From NCBI RefSeq assembly GCF_032852305.1, contig NZ_CP136594.1, positions 2,765,501 to 2,829,500 of the forward strand: a DNA stretch of 64,000 bases. The letters are read 5' to 3'. This stretch comes from Parasphingorhabdus sp. SCSIO 66989. Its GTDB lineage: Bacteria > Pseudomonadota > Alphaproteobacteria > Sphingomonadales > Sphingomonadaceae. Both the position numbers and the translations under genes were made by a program. The notes below the pieces were generated by a model. That model was not told where the DNA came from. It did not search any database and worked only from the letters and a program-made list of their open reading frames with translations. Positions 9,391 through 17,800 of this stretch are shown here, in pieces (positions within the stretch are counted from its first letter, which is position 1; each line of letters opens with the position of its first letter).

Positions 9391-10875
9391 TTAGGGCGCC
9401 TCCCTTGCCTGCGTTGCATCGGCGGTTTCGGTTGCAATTTGAGGCTCGCCACCAATGGCGCGATAGAGCGCGATGCGCTGGCGTTGCGCATTGGCCTGAG
9501 AGATTACCAAGGCTTCCGCTGAGGCGTTGGCATTGCGCTGGGCATCAATCACGGTAAGAAAATCATCCAGACCATTGCGATAGCGAATGTCCGCAAGCTT
9601 GGCGGCATCGCGATCAGTCACCGCCTGTTGCTGCAACGAGGCGGTTTCCGCATCTGCTGCATCCACCGCCACAAGCGAAGCCTCAACATCACCGAGAGCA
9701 GTAAATAGAATCCGGCGGTAATCTGCAAAAGCCAGCGCGGCTTCGGCCTCACGTTGGTCAATGCGCGCGCCGATGCGGCCAAAATCGAGCAACGGCACGG
9801 TCGCGCCGCCAACCACAGAGCCGATAATCGCATCATCGCTGAACAGATCACCCAGCGCCAGCGCGATCAGGCCGAGACTCGCCTGAATGGAAAAGGTCGG
9901 ATATTGTTCGCGAACCGCAGAGGCAAGATCGGCATCGGCAGCGGCAAGGCGGTACTCCGCCGCCAGGACATCGGGTCGGGCGCGGAGCAAGGTCGAAGGT
10001 ACGGTGAGCGCAGGTTTGGCAATACCGGTAAGAGCTAATGCCCCGCCCTCGCCCAATTGCGCCTGTACCTGCTGCACCGATTGTCCGGTCAGCGTTGCCA
10101 GCCGTGCCAATATCGCGCCTTCCTCTGCCACCAAAGGCGCGCGACGCGATTCAGCACGGCGCAACAGCGATTGCGCCCGCACCGTATCAAATTCGGGCAC
10201 CAGTCCGGCTTTGGCTCGCTGGGCTGTCAGGGCTTCCTGTCCTTGTAGATCGGCAATCTCGGCATCGATTACAGAACGCCGCGCCGCTACTGCACGATAA
10301 TCAGTGACGTTGAGCGCAATATCCGCCGTTAGCGCCAGCCGGGTGGCCGCAGCATCGGCATTGCTCGCGTCCAAACGCAGTGTTGCAGCGCGCTGAGCCG
10401 CTTTCAATCGTCCAAACAGATCCGCATCCCAACTGGCATCGATCGAGGTGCTGAAAATCGTCTGGTCCTGTTGAATGGCAAAACCGCCCGGGGCATCATC
10501 GCCTCCGACACCGCCAAATTGGGCCGGGTTGATCCGCTGCTGGGTGACATTGGCTTGACCCGTGACATTGGGCAACCGCGCCGCACCCGCACCGCGCAGT
10601 CCAGCACGGGCAATATTGATCCGCGCCAGAGCGGCGGCCAGATCGGGAGCAGTTTGCAGCGCTGTGTCACGCAGTGCGATAAAGCCGGGATCATTGACCG
10701 GTAGCAGTCCTGCGATATCCTCCACCTGCTCCGTGGTGGCTACGGGTGCTGCAAAGCTATCGGGTAGCAATACCGTTTCCGGTGCGGGCGGGCTGTTACC
10801 GGTTATACATCCGGCCAGCAGCGATGTACTCGCCAATAGCGGCCATAACAGGTGCCTATGGGATATGCGGCGCAT
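9391..10875 (-). CDS. Outer-membrane efflux lipoprotein, NodT/OMF family (TolC-like)
   Basis: 494 residues. The N-terminus is a lipoprotein signal with lipobox LLAGC, so the protein is acylated and sent to the outer membrane. Two copies of the outer-membrane-factor repeat follow, rich in Ala, Arg and Gln coiled helices (ALARINIARAGLRGAGAARLPNVTGQANV in the first half, ADADLASAVREQYPTFSIQASLGL in the second), as expected for a trimeric alpha-barrel channel. Its ATG shares a base with the adaptor stop (TAATG). It is the last gene of the permease-ATPase-adaptor-channel operon and supplies the exit duct. Confidence 0.93.
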   Translation of the reverse strand: MRRISHRHLLWPLLASTSLLAGCITGNSPPAPETVLLPDSFAAPVATTEQVEDIAGLLPVNDPGFIALRDTALQTAPDLAAALARINIARAGLRGAGAARLPNVTGQANVTQQRINPAQFGGVGGDDAPGGFAIQQDQTIFSTSIDASWDADLFGRLKAAQRAATLRLDASNADAAATRLALTADIALNVTDYRAVAARRSVIDAEIADLQGQEALTAQRAKAGLVPEFDTVRAQSLLRRAESRRAPLVAEEGAILARLATLTGQSVQQVQAQLGEGGALALTGIAKPALTVPSTLLRARPDVLAAEYRLAAADADLASAVREQYPTFSIQASLGLIALALGDLFSDDAIIGSVVGGATVPLLDFGRIGARIDQREAEAALAFADYRRILFTALGDVEASLVAVDAADAETASLQQQAVTDRDAAKLADIRYRNGLDDFLTVIDAQRNANASAEALVISQANAQRQRIALYRAIGGEPQIATETADATQAREAP

Positions 10876-11876
10876 TATCCCGCCTCCGCTTTGTCGGCGG
10901 GTTTCTCGCTGGCCTCTGCCTTCTTGCCCGGCACAAAGGCGTCAACCTGCTGACCGATAAACAGACCATGATCGCTTTCCGGCAGCGCATAGATCAGCTG
11001 CAGCACCCGCACATCGACGCGCTCGGATGACGAGTTGGTGAGTGAGCGCTTGGGGGTTACCAGCGGTTCGGAGCGGACATAGGCGACTTTCACCTTTTGC
11101 TCGCCATTGCCGCGCGGGCTGACCACCGCTGCTTCACCCAGCGACAGGCGCTCAATCTCATTCTCATCAACGTCGATGCGGACATGCAGCGGCGTGGTGT
11201 CGCCCATGGTGATCGCGGGTTCCGCATTATTGCCCATCTGGTTAGTCGCGGCGAATTCGCCGGGGCGGATATTGACGTCAAGAATTTCGCCTTCAATCGG
11301 CGCGCGGACGATCAGGCGGTCAAGTGTCACCTTCGCCCGCGATAATTGCGCCTGTGCCTCCTGCAATTCGGCGCGCGACAGTTGCAGCCGTGCAGCCGCA
11401 TCGCGCACCGCCGATTCACGATCAATCACCTCACGCTTGGAGAAGGCGCGGCTGTCGGAAATGTCCTTGTACAGCCCCAATTGCTGACGCGCATTGTTGA
11501 GCGTCACCTGCGAGGCGGCAATGCTACTTTTCAGACGCTGCACCCGCGCTTCTGCTTCGCGCCTGGCAGCGGAGGCATCGCGGGCATCGATCGTGAAAAG
11601 CGCCTGCCCCTTGCTGACAGTATCGCCGGGGCTGACAAACAGCTCGGACACTACCCCGGCAATTTCCGGCGCGATATCGATAAGCTCGCTCGATGGCTCG
11701 ACAACACCGGCTCCGGCTACGCTGCCATCCTGCTCTTCAGGGGCCGTTGCCGGGACAAGTTCAGGGTCAGTGGTCGAGTCATCAGGTTGCGAGGCAAACA
11801 CCATATAGGCGGCGGCAATCACCCCGATAATGGCGATGATCGGCAATATCTGACGAGAGAAGCTGAGTTTTTTCAT
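10875..11876 (-). CDS. Periplasmic adaptor (HlyD/DevB-type membrane fusion protein)
   Basis: 333 residues. One N-terminal membrane anchor (about 8-26) is followed by a split biotinyl-lipoyl-like domain (EIAGVVSELFVSPGDTVSKGQALFTIDARD in the first half, the return strand VRAPIEGEILDVNIRPGEF), a coiled-coil hairpin (about 90-165), and a beta-barrel region. This is the standard layout of an ABC-exporter adaptor that links the inner-membrane transporter to the outer-membrane channel. AGGGGA stands before the ATG. It is separated from the ATPase gene by about 215 bases holding a palindromic repeat, and is overlapped by the OMF gene. Confidence 0.93.
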   Translation of the reverse strand: MKKLSFSRQILPIIAIIGVIAAAYMVFASQPDDSTTDPELVPATAPEEQDGSVAGAGVVEPSSELIDIAPEIAGVVSELFVSPGDTVSKGQALFTIDARDASAARREAEARVQRLKSSIAASQVTLNNARQQLGLYKDISDSRAFSKREVIDRESAVRDAAARLQLSRAELQEAQAQLSRAKVTLDRLIVRAPIEGEILDVNIRPGEFAATNQMGNNAEPAITMGDTTPLHVRIDVDENEIERLSLGEAAVVSPRGNGEQKVKVAYVRSEPLVTPKRSLTNSSSERVDVRVLQLIYALPESDHGLFIGQQVDAFVPGKKAEASEKPADKAEAG

Positions 11877-11945
11877 GGGCGGTCCCCTGAAGGCACAAAG
11901 GATGAGAGAATGGAAAAGGATTGCAGTGGCTGGTCAGCATTATAG

Positions 11946-12059
11946 CCCTCTCCCTTGAGGGAGAGGGTTGGGTGAGGGTGTGCCATGCTGATGGCTGGGA
12001 CGCTCGGCCTATGGCCTTCGCTCCCCCTCACCTCGACCCTCTCCCCGCCGGGGAGAGGG
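11946..12059. repeat. Paired palindromic repeats inside the efflux operon
   Basis: Two palindromes, CCCTCTCCC-type, at 11946-11967 and 12037-12059, face each other and together can fold into a larger imperfect stem; the flanks (GTGAGGGTG against CCCCTCACC) also pair. Such bipartite elements are common extragenic repeats in alphaproteobacteria. Here it fills the gap between the ATPase and adaptor genes, so it is transcribed and could set differential stability or partial termination within the operon. Confidence 0.75.
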
Positions 12060-12092
12060 AGATGATTTGTACCAGAGGCTATAAGAGGAGCA

Positions 12093-12845
12093 TCAATGAC
12101 CATCGGGCATCTCCTTGCCATCATGGGTGATGCGGCCATCCTCCATCTGCAAGATGCGGTCGGCCAGATCGAAGACGCGATTGTCATGGGTCACGATGAT
12201 GACAGCCCGCTCTTCGGACAGCGCCACTTCGCGCAGCAGGTCCATCACCCGCCGCCCGGACATGGCGTCGAGTGCAGCCGTCGGCTCGTCACAGACCACC
12301 AGCTTGGGTTCATGCACCAAGGCGCGGCTGATCGCGACGCGCTGTTGCTGACCACCTGATAGCTGGCGCGGCAGCTTGTCGGCTTGGTCGCCGATATTCA
12401 GCTTTTCCAGCATTTCGCGCCCGCGATCCTCGGCCTCAGCGCGCGGCACCCCGGCAGCGATTAATGGGACGGCGGCATTTTCCGCCGCTGTCAGCGTCGG
12501 CAAGAGGTTATATTGCTGGAAAACGAAGCCAATATTATCGAGCCGGAATTGGACCAACTGATTGTCCGATAAATCGTAAATGTCGGTGCCGAAAACACGG
12601 ACACTTCCCTCAGTCGGATACATGATCCCAGCGATGATTGAGATCATCGTCGTCTTGCCCGAACCGGACTCACCGACAAGATAGGTCAGCTCGCCAGGGC
12701 GAATATCGGCGTCAATCTCGTGCAGCACCCGGATAAAGCCGTCACCGACCGGGAATTCCTTGACGATCCCGCGTACCGATATCGCGGCATTTTCGATCAC
12801 CTGTAACGGGACAGGTTGGGCAGTAGATAGCGCTTGCTGGCTCAT
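12093..12845 (-). CDS. ABC transporter ATP-binding protein (DevA/MacB/LolD type)
   Basis: 250 residues with the full nucleotide-binding set: Walker A GESGSGKTT, Q-loop VFQQYNLLPTLTAAEN, signature LSGGQQQR, Walker B LVVCDEPTAALD, and the switch His in IIVTHDNR. The sequence around the Q-loop and D-loop is of the type found with MacB/LolCDE/DevC permeases. It powers the adjacent permease; the ATG overlaps the permease stop by four bases, which argues for translational coupling in equal amounts. Confidence 0.95.
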   Translation of the reverse strand: MSQQALSTAQPVPLQVIENAAISVRGIVKEFPVGDGFIRVLHEIDADIRPGELTYLVGESGSGKTTMISIIAGIMYPTEGSVRVFGTDIYDLSDNQLVQFRLDNIGFVFQQYNLLPTLTAAENAAVPLIAAGVPRAEAEDRGREMLEKLNIGDQADKLPRQLSGGQQQRVAISRALVHEPKLVVCDEPTAALDAMSGRRVMDLLREVALSEERAVIIVTHDNRVFDLADRILQMEDGRITHDGKEMPDGH

Positions 12846-13978
12846 CGGAACACCTCCGAAGGCTCGGTATTGATAACCTCACGCAGGGCGATAAAGCCGG
12901 TGAGCATGATCATCACAATCGTCACTACCGCTGTCAGCAATGGAATTTGCCAAGGGGTATAAAAGCCTTTGAAGGTATCAATCGCTTCGGTGGTGTAGAT
13001 AAACAGCACCGCGAGAAAGATGCCGATGCCATAGCCGATCAGACCGACCAGCCCCGCCTGACAGGCCACCATCAGACGAATCTTGTTATTGGTGACGCCT
13101 ATGGCTTTCAGCGCACCAAACTGCTTGATGTTATCGCGGATAAACAGGCTGAAGGTCAGCCCGACAATCGCCACACCGACAATAAACCCTAACGCTACGG
13201 TGATCCCGAAATTGACCGGGATACCGGTATTCTCGATGATGAAGTTAATCCCGTCATCGGCAAATTCCTGCCGTGTGCGCGCCTTGAGGCCGGTGACCTT
13301 TTCAATATGCCGCGCGACTTCGACCGGATCGCGCCCCTCTTCAGTGCGCACCAGCACAAAGCTCATACGGTTACGCGTGCCGGGGACGAAATTGAGCGCA
13401 TTCGAATAGCGAGTGTAGAGCGTCACCTGCGAGGTGAAAGTCGGGGTCGCGTCGACAATGCCGCGGATGATCGCGCGCTGGTCATTCAACTCCAAACGGG
13501 TATTCATCGCCGCTTCGCTGGACGGGAAAAGCCGGCGCGAGCCTACATCATCGATAAATACGGCATCGGGCGCCGCGAGTGCATTGCGATTGCCGGTGAG
13601 TACGTCGCGAGGCAGGCCGATCAGGGTCGCGTCATCAACGCCGACCACGGTAACACCCTCCAGATCACCCTCACGCGTACGCACATTGGCCGAAGCACGA
13701 ATAAACGGTACCGCCCAGTCGACCCCATCAACCCCGCGCACCCGCTCCAATGCGGTAGAGGGCATGGGGAAGGTGATATCTGCAGTACGACCCGATGGGT
13801 CCATCACCCAGATTTCCACGGTGGAGACGTCCTCCACCGCGCTGGCGCCGCGCATCAACAGATTGACAAAGATGGTCACCTGCTGGCTGATCAACAGCGT
13901 CGAGAAGGCGACGCCGAAGAGCAGGCCCAAAAATTTGGTCCTGTCTCCGGTCAGCATTCTGATGGCAATCCAGTTCAT
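12842..13978 (-). CDS. ABC exporter permease (DevC-like, FtsX/MacB fold)
   Basis: 378 residues. One N-terminal transmembrane helix (about 15-38), a large periplasmic domain (about 45-265), and three C-terminal helices (about 265-375). This is the four-helix FtsX/MacB topology, and MNWIAIRMLTGDRTKFLGLLFGVAFSTLLISQQ is typical of DevC-like permeases. With the ATPase, adaptor and channel genes that follow it makes a tripartite exporter of unknown substrate; DevBCA relatives move glycolipids or hydrophobic peptides. It is the first gene of the operon and is transcribed away from a TetR regulator. Confidence 0.92.
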   Translation of the reverse strand: MNWIAIRMLTGDRTKFLGLLFGVAFSTLLISQQVTIFVNLLMRGASAVEDVSTVEIWVMDPSGRTADITFPMPSTALERVRGVDGVDWAVPFIRASANVRTREGDLEGVTVVGVDDATLIGLPRDVLTGNRNALAAPDAVFIDDVGSRRLFPSSEAAMNTRLELNDQRAIIRGIVDATPTFTSQVTLYTRYSNALNFVPGTRNRMSFVLVRTEEGRDPVEVARHIEKVTGLKARTRQEFADDGINFIIENTGIPVNFGITVALGFIVGVAIVGLTFSLFIRDNIKQFGALKAIGVTNNKIRLMVACQAGLVGLIGYGIGIFLAVLFIYTTEAIDTFKGFYTPWQIPLLTAVVTIVMIMLTGFIALREVINTEPSEVFR

Positions 13979-14093
13979 GCAGAACCCTTAAATTGTTGAT
14001 CTGACAAAAGCTTTGGACCCATTTGCGCTTTGCCCCGTTGATCTTCTGGCATTTGCTTCGGCGTCCGACTCATGATAATGAACGATTGCGTTT

Positions 14094-14129
14094 ACTAACT
14101 AGCCCTTAGTTACTGAACGTCAATGTTCA
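14094..14129. promoter_or_regulatory. Candidate TetR operator: two palindromes between efflux operon and regulator
   Basis: Two inverted repeats lie side by side in the 172-base divergent gap: TAACTA-N5-TAGTTA at 14096-14112 and TGAAC-N6-GTTCA at 14114-14129. TetR-family proteins bind such symmetric sites, and this spot would let the divergent regulator repress both itself and the exporter. Assignment is by position and symmetry only. Confidence 0.55.
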
Positions 14130-14150
14130 ATTTCTCAAAAGGTTCCTTTA

Positions 14151-14831
14151 TTGTCTGAAAAACTCTCCTCGCCCATCGATGAACAGACACCGGAAGCGGC
14201 CTCAAAAACCCCGCACCCCGGCGGTCGCCCGCGCGACCCGGAAAAGCATCAGGCGATATTGCGGGCAGCACGCAAAGTCTTTTTTACCAAAGGATTGGGT
14301 AGCGCCGCGATTGAGGAGATAGCGCAAAGGGCGGGCGTCTCGAAAGTCACCATCTATAATCGCTTTGGCGACAAGCCGACGCTGTTCGAGGCGGTGGTCA
14401 AACAGCAATCGGACAGCATGAGCGAAATGCTGATCGGCAAAAGGGTTGAGGGGGCCGATCTCAAAACCCGGCTCAATGGCTTTGGCGAGGCGTTGCTCGC
14501 TTTTCTGTTTGACCCTGATCATGTCTCGATGGAACGCATATTGGCGCAGGATCTGGCCGAGCACCCTGGCCTGGCCCACCGCTTCTTTGCTGTTGGCCCC
14601 GGCCAATGCCGCGAGCGTCTGGCCAATGTCCTGGCCGAGGCTGCAAAGCGCGGCGAACTTACAATAGATAATCCGATAGAAGGCGCCGAAGATCTGCTCA
14701 GCCTTTGGAAAGGCTTTGCCGATCTCGAGTTTCGCCTGCATGCCCGTGCGGCGCTTGAGCAAGGCGAGATTGCCGAGCGCGTCGCGCGTGGCACAGACAA
14801 GTTTCTGCAGCTATACCAGACCACTGGCTAG
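14151..14831 (+). CDS. TetR/AcrR family transcriptional regulator
   Basis: 226 residues. The N-terminal DNA-binding domain is plain: ILRAARKVFFTKGLGSAAIEEIAQRAGVSKVTIYNRFGDKPTLFEAVV (about residues 40-85). The C-terminal ligand-binding half has the TetR_C pattern of the AcrR/CmeR-like group. The start used is TTG, with AAAGG nine bases upstream; no ATG fits before the HTH, so a weak start seems real and would keep the amount low. It stands divergent to the four-gene exporter and most likely represses it until a substrate is bound. Confidence 0.92.
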   Translation: MSEKLSSPIDEQTPEAASKTPHPGGRPRDPEKHQAILRAARKVFFTKGLGSAAIEEIAQRAGVSKVTIYNRFGDKPTLFEAVVKQQSDSMSEMLIGKRVEGADLKTRLNGFGEALLAFLFDPDHVSMERILAQDLAEHPGLAHRFFAVGPGQCRERLANVLAEAAKRGELTIDNPIEGAEDLLSLWKGFADLEFRLHARAALEQGEIAERVARGTDKFLQLYQTTG

Positions 14832-14836
14832 AGCAT

Positions 14837-15766
14837 TCAGCTCTCCGGCACATTCTCGTCAGCTATACCGCGCTTGGCCATCTCGATATCGGCACGTGAC
14901 TGGCCATCCATATAGACCAGAGTGATCGACATTCTGCGGTTGCGCGGATCGGCAGGGTCTGCCGCATTGAACGGTTCGCGGTCCGCCACCCCTTCAATTC
15001 TGTGCATACGCGATACTTCGACGCCACCATCCACCAGGGCTTTACGGGTCGCTTCGGCGCGCGCGGTTGAGAGCATCCAGTTGTTCATCACCTTACCCGA
15101 GGCATAGGGCAGGCTGTCCGTATGACCACGCACAATCACCGGATTGGACAGTGTCGTGACAACATCGGCAACTTCTTCCAGCAGCAGTTTTGCGCGGGGC
15201 GACAGATTATCCGTCGCAAGGCTGAACATCGCAAAGTCAGCCTCGTCGACAAGATCAATACGCAATCCTTCACGTGTATGGGTAAAGCGGACATTGTTCG
15301 ACAGTTGGACCAGATCAGGACGTTTGTTGAGCCGCTGCTCCAGTTCCTCACGCAATGCCTCAAAGGCGACCTTCTGCAGTGAGCGCTTAGACCGCCCACC
15401 CCTGTCCTCGACACCGGTGGCATCCTTTGGAATGGTCAGGGAACGATCCCCAGTCTGACCAATAGCGTGCGGATAATCGTCACGGGCAACAATCGACTCA
15501 CCGCCAAATACGCCATTCGAGCCTGCACTGCCTTGCTTCAGTTCTACCAGCGTCGGGGTGAAGTAATCCGCCAAGGCCTTGCGTTGCTTTTCATCAGTCG
15601 CGCCGAGCAGCCACATCAACAGGAAGAACGCCATCATCGCGGTCACGAAGTCGGCATAGGCAACTTTCCACGCACCGCCATGATGGCCGTCATGGTCATC
15701 CGCGATGATCTTCTTGACGATGATCGGACGCTGATTGTCTTTCTTGGCAGATTTCGCCGCAGCCAT
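14837..15766 (-). CDS. motB: Flagellar motor stator protein MotB
   Basis: 309 residues. A short cytoplasmic tail is followed by one transmembrane helix with the motif KVAYADFVTAMMAFFLLMW, in which Asp39 is the expected proton-carrying residue. After a plug/linker region the C-terminal half is an OmpA-like peptidoglycan-binding domain (VIVRGHTDSLPY..., WMLSTARAEATRKALVDGGV). It anchors the stator to the cell wall. The gene starts three bases after motA and shares its sigma-28 promoter. It converges with the TetR gene, whose stop is only five bases away. Confidence 0.95.
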   Translation of the reverse strand: MAAAKSAKKDNQRPIIVKKIIADDHDGHHGGAWKVAYADFVTAMMAFFLLMWLLGATDEKQRKALADYFTPTLVELKQGSAGSNGVFGGESIVARDDYPHAIGQTGDRSLTIPKDATGVEDRGGRSKRSLQKVAFEALREELEQRLNKRPDLVQLSNNVRFTHTREGLRIDLVDEADFAMFSLATDNLSPRAKLLLEEVADVVTTLSNPVIVRGHTDSLPYASGKVMNNWMLSTARAEATRKALVDGGVEVSRMHRIEGVADREPFNAADPADPRNRRMSITLVYMDGQSRADIEMAKRGIADENVPES

Positions 15767-15769
15767 GGC

Positions 15770-16633
15770 TTAGCGCGCCCTCAACCCGTCAAACACTTCG
15801 GCAAAGCTAGGCTGGTTCTCATGTTCAAGCCCCGAACGCGCAGCCTCGATCACCAATGGCTGTGGATGGCCATGCAGGCTGGCAATGATGATCTGCTTGA
15901 CGATGTCATAGATCGCCAGATCGCTTTCAATGCTGTGCTTGCAGCGATTGGCCATCGGGCCGACAATGCCATACGCCAGCAACACGCCGAGAAATGTGCC
16001 GACCAATGCAGAGCCGATCATGCCGCCCAAGACCGCTGGCGGCTTGTCGATAGAGCCCATGGTTTTAACCACGCCCAGGACCGCCGCGACAATGCCCAAA
16101 GCGGGCAGCGCATCGGCCAGCCATTGCAGATTGTCCGCAGGGCCCATGGCTTCTTTGTGGTGGGTTTTGAGATGCTGATCGATCACTTCTTCAACCGAAT
16201 GCGGATCAAGATCGCCCGAGGACACAACCACCAGCCGCAGCGAGTCACAGATCAGCGCAACCAGTACCTTGTCCGCCAGCAATTTGGGATATTCGGCAAA
16301 GATCGCCGAGCTTTGCGGGTCTTCCACATGCGCTTCCAGCGCGACCGGGCCATCCATGCGCAGAATCTTCATCAGCTTGGAGGTGAGAAAGATGCAGTTG
16401 AGGAAATCCTCGCGCTTATATTTGGGACCGACAAAGACGCGCTTAAAGCCACCGCCCAGCGCCTTGACCTGATGCATGGAGTTACCGGTGATGATTGCGG
16501 CAACGCCTGCGCCGCCAATGATCATCATCTCCAACGGCAATGCCGCCAGAACCGGGCCAATATCTCCGCCTGAAATGATAAAGCCGCCAAAGACCATGAC
16601 GATCAATATGACAAGTCCGACAGCTACCAACAT
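15770..16633 (-). CDS. motA: Flagellar motor stator protein MotA
   Basis: 287 residues, with four membrane segments: two near the N-terminus (about 2-20 and 30-50) and two around 150-215, enclosing a large cytoplasmic loop with the charged residues that push on FliG. The late motif ALGIVAAVLGVVKTMG...GGMIGSALVGTFLGVLLAYGIVGPMA is diagnostic. With MotB it forms the proton channel that drives rotation. A sigma-28-type promoter sits about 65 bases upstream. Confidence 0.96.
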   Translation of the reverse strand: MLVAVGLVILIVMVFGGFIISGGDIGPVLAALPLEMMIIGGAGVAAIITGNSMHQVKALGGGFKRVFVGPKYKREDFLNCIFLTSKLMKILRMDGPVALEAHVEDPQSSAIFAEYPKLLADKVLVALICDSLRLVVVSSGDLDPHSVEEVIDQHLKTHHKEAMGPADNLQWLADALPALGIVAAVLGVVKTMGSIDKPPAVLGGMIGSALVGTFLGVLLAYGIVGPMANRCKHSIESDLAIYDIVKQIIIASLHGHPQPLVIEAARSGLEHENQPSFAEVFDGLRAR

Positions 16634-16697
16634 GTTTGTACCCCAATGTTAAATGACCAGGGGGAGAGTTCCTGTCGGAAGCCGTCCCTATTGAGGT

Positions 16698-16724
16698 GTA
16701 ACGGCGAAAAGGCGTTGTGATTAA
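16698..16724 (-). promoter_or_regulatory. Sigma-28 (FliA) promoter of motAB
   Basis: On the minus strand it reads TTAA-N15-GCCGTTAC, the same form and exact spacing as the sites before flgM, two flagellins and the second stator pair. The E. coli consensus is TAAA-N15-GCCGATAA. It lies 65-91 bases before the motA start. Confidence 0.85.
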
Positions 16725-16754
16725 GGGTGATAGGATAGGTCTCTCGCCAATTCC

Positions 16755-16904
16755 GTCGGCCCCGCGCAGGCGGGGCCAGGGCTTTGACTCACGCGAAGAC
16801 GCAAAGACGCGAAGGGGTTGCCCAAAACACAAAACCTTCTTTGCGCCTTAGCGTCTTTGCGTGAGAATAAAATATAGCCTTGGCCCCGCCTGCGCGGGGC
16901 CGAC
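16755..16904. repeat. 150-bp composite palindromic element, copy 1
   Basis: The outer arms are GGCCCCGC hairpins (GTCGGCCCCGCGCAGGCGGGGCC on the left, its complement-like GGCCCCGCCTGCGCGGGGCCGAC on the right). Inside them is a second inverted repeat, CACGCGAAGACGCAAAGACG against CGTCTTTGCGTGAG. The right part, GTGAGAATAAAATATAGCCTTGGCCCCGC, is nearly the same as in the element at 28141-28298, which shows a mobile or dispersed family. It fills most of the 314-base gap between flgL and the motA promoter. No gene is seen here. Confidence 0.8.
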
Positions 16905-16947
16905 GAGATTGAAAAGCAGGAGATCAATGAAAGCCCATAGGTTTAGG

Positions 16948-17784
16948 TCAGATAAAGTCGAGCAAGCTGCGCTGTTCGATCCGGGCGTAAACAGCCTGTG
17001 CCGCTTCAAGGCTGGTGCTGAGCGACTGCAACCGGGTGATTGCCTCGGCAACATTGGTATCTTCAATCGCGGAACGCCGCTCGGCAAGCGCCAGGTTGCT
17101 GTCTTCATACTGCACCCGGGCTGCCTCGAGCGTATTGCTCGTCACACCCTGCTGGGTCAGCATGGTGCTGATGCGCTCAATCGCAGCATCGACCGCTGGC
17201 AGACGGTTCTGGCGATCGGCTGTAGTGCCGGTACGCACTGCGTCGATCGTATTGGTCAGCACCTGCTCCAGCGTCTCGCCGGCTGGGCCGATATTCGTGG
17301 TCAGTTCATCCAGTGATGGCGTCGCGGTAATATTGCGGTCTTCACCAATGGGAATGGAAAGCGGGTCTGGCGGGAAAAGCTCGCCGCCATAGCCATCATC
17401 CAGTACCACAAGATCGCGGATGGTTTCGAGCACGCCTTCCATTTCCAGCGCGATACCCTCACGGTCATTGTCGTTGAGCGTGCCATTGGCGGCCTGAACC
17501 AGCAGCTCATTCGCGCGGATCAGGATAGAACTCATCGTGTCGAGCGCAGACTCCGCCTGGCTGGCGCGGGTCTGGGCGCGGCCGATATTGTTGGTCCACG
17601 CCTGTTCATTGCTTTGCTGGCGCGAGAGGCTGGAAATCTCGACCCAGCCCTGCGGATCATCAGAGGCGCGATTTAGGCGGCGCTGCGTTGAAATGGCTCG
17701 GTTTTCTTCGTCAATTGCCTCTGACAGGTTGAGCTGATTCTGAACAGCAACGGGCGGCCGGTTGCGATTGATGGATTCTACCAT
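16948..17784 (-). CDS. flgL: Flagellar hook-associated protein 3 (hook-filament junction)
   Basis: 278 residues from the ATG at 17784, which has GGAGGGTG directly upstream and lies 16 bases after flgK; a longer reading to 17868 would run into flgK and is not favoured. Its two ends are flagellin-like, as in all FlgL: the N-terminal coiled part with RRLNRASDDPQGWVEISSLSRQQSNEQAW and the C-terminal SAIEDTNVAEAITRLQSLSTSLEAAQAVYARI. It joins FlgK to the first flagellins. Last gene of the flgBCDEFGHIJKL run. Confidence 0.92.
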   Translation of the reverse strand: MVESINRNRPPVAVQNQLNLSEAIDEENRAISTQRRLNRASDDPQGWVEISSLSRQQSNEQAWTNNIGRAQTRASQAESALDTMSSILIRANELLVQAANGTLNDNDREGIALEMEGVLETIRDLVVLDDGYGGELFPPDPLSIPIGEDRNITATPSLDELTTNIGPAGETLEQVLTNTIDAVRTGTTADRQNRLPAVDAAIERISTMLTQQGVTSNTLEAARVQYEDSNLALAERRSAIEDTNVAEAITRLQSLSTSLEAAQAVYARIEQRSLLDFI

Positions 17785-17800
17785 GGGTTCACCCTCCGCC

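Noticed and set aside
12787-12802. GTAACGGG resembling the sigma-28 -10 element
   Set aside because: Inside the ABC ATPase gene, first base differs and no TTAA or TAAA at the right spacing was seen.
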